A DNA stretch of 5,919 bases from Candidatus Cloacimonadota bacterium (GTDB lineage: Bacteria; Cloacimonadota; Cloacimonadia; Cloacimonadales; Cloacimonadaceae), in the NCBI GenBank assembly GCA_017996595.1, contig JAGOGT010000082.1, forward strand, positions 1 to 5,919. Reading direction: 5' to 3'. Below the pieces are notes generated by a model, which saw nothing but the letters and a program-made list of their open reading frames with translations, was not told where the DNA came from and made no database searches. Each line of letters starts with the position of its first letter. Position 1 is the first letter of the stretch. Both the position numbers and the translations under genes were made by a program. Shown piece by piece: positions 5,061 to 5,919 of this stretch.

Positions 5061-5919
5061 AGAAACAATATACAGCCCCCTATATCGAACGCAATAGCGC
5101 CGGAAACCTGAATAAATATGCCCATACCACGGTGGTTCGCCATCAGGATAATATTGATAATGTATATATCAAAAACCTTGCCGAAGACTATGGCACGCCG
5201 CTATTTGTATTCTCCGAAAAGCAGATCCGGCGTACCTATCGGCGTTTGCTGGATACCATCCGCATCCATTACCCTCTGGCAGAGATCACCTGGAGCTACA
5301 AGACCAATTATCTGGGCGCTATTTGCAATATCTTCCATCAGGAAGGTGCTCCCGCGGAAGTGGTATCCGGAATGGAATACGAAATGGCGCGGCATAATGG
5401 CATTCCCGGAGACAGGATTTACTTCAATGGCCCTTCCAAACGCCTTGAGGACTTGCGCCTGGCTATCAGCGAAGGAGCCATGATCCATATCGATCACCTG
5501 GAAGAGCTGTATCTGATCGAGAAACTTGCTGTGGAACTGGATAGCACCCCCAAGGTGTCCATCCGCATGAATATGGATACCGGCATCAGCCCGCTGTGGA
5601 CCCGCTTCGGGTTTAACTATGAGAATGGCGAGGCTTACCGCACCGTGCAGAGGCTGGTTTCCGGCAAAAAGATGCAACTGGTGGGACTGCATACCCACAT
5701 CGGCACCTTTATCCTCGATCCCAATGCCTACTATTGGGCTGCGGCCAAGATGCTCACCTTTGCCCAAACTATCAAGGATACCTTTGATATCGTATTGGAT
5801 TACATAGATTTGGGTGGTGGCTTTGCCTCGGGAAATACTTTGATAGATCAATATACTCCCGGAGAACTGGCCTCCCCCTCCTTCGAGCAATATGCCGAAG
5901 CCATCGGTAAGGCTTTCAA
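5057..5919 (+). CDS. Fold-type III PLP-dependent decarboxylase (LysA-like), 3' end beyond window
   Basis: 287 codons are visible, read through the window end without a stop. Start ATG at 5057 overlaps the previous stop (ATGA); AGGA (5047-5050) lies six bases upstream. After an unusual ~37-residue N-terminal extension comes LAEDYGTPLFVF, then WSYKTN with the probable PLP Schiff-base lysine K82, VVSGMEYEMARHNGIP (SGxE motif), FNGPSK, RMNMD with TRFGF, GLHTHIGT (stacking histidine H214) and LDYIDLGGGF (phosphate-binding loop, 248-256). These match diaminopimelate/ornithine-type decarboxylases with an alanine-racemase-like barrel. The C-terminal substrate-specificity motif (Cys-Glu-x-x-Asp type) is outside the window, so diaminopimelate, ornithine, arginine or another amino acid cannot be chosen. 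The operon context argues for a specialised role rather than lysine synthesis. Confidence 0.88.
   Translation, partial: MKKQYTAPYIERNSAGNLNKYAHTTVVRHQDNIDNVYIKNLAEDYGTPLFVFSEKQIRRTYRRLLDTIRIHYPLAEITWSYKTNYLGAICNIFHQEGAPAEVVSGMEYEMARHNGIPGDRIYFNGPSKRLEDLRLAISEGAMIHIDHLEELYLIEKLAVELDSTPKVSIRMNMDTGISPLWTRFGFNYENGEAYRTVQRLVSGKKMQLVGLHTHIGTFILDPNAYYWAAAKMLTFAQTIKDTFDIVLDYIDLGGGFASGNTLIDQYTPGELASPSFEQYAEAIGKAF

Overview
The window looks like a chromosomal piece of an uncultured-type Gram-negative bacterium of intermediate GC. A secreted FG-GAP/ASH/Fn3-like protein and long intergenic spacers full of short tandem repeats would fit the Fibrobacterota-Chlorobiota-Bacteroidota side of the tree, for example Cloacimonadota. 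That placement is a guess from style, not proven by any marker gene here.

Layout. Positions 1-612 hold three near-identical ~200-bp tandem units that differ only in slippage-prone tracts, with a decayed fourth copy to about 657. Positions 613-1050 are non-coding spacer with more short tandem repeats, a hairpin, and a strong Shine-Dalgarno in front of a six-codon mini-ORF. Positions 1051-3192 (minus strand) encode a 713-residue secreted protein: signal peptide, seven FG-GAP/VCBS-type calcium-loop repeats (probably a seven-bladed propeller), an ASH/choice-of-anchor-D-like domain, an Fn3-like domain and a charged helical tail. Positions 3193-3732 are a divergent intergenic region with four alternating copies of a 17-bp palindromic element (plus a partial fifth), a 12-bp inverted repeat, an octamer array and putative promoters for both directions.

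Positions 3733-5919 (plus strand) are a tightly packed operon: a PqqD-like 82-residue protein, a CarB/PylC-like ATP-grasp ligase, and a fold-type III PLP (LysA-like) decarboxylase that runs off the window end. The junctions overlap by 1 and 4 nt, so the three genes are very likely co-translated.

The most interesting part is this cassette. A PqqD-type peptide-binding module beside an ATP-grasp amide ligase and an amino-acid decarboxylase suggests a peptide-tailoring or carrier-linked amino-acid pathway. No precursor peptide is visible in the window and the chemistry is unknown. The second point of interest is the hierarchical repeat array, whose unit is itself built from shorter tandem repeats.
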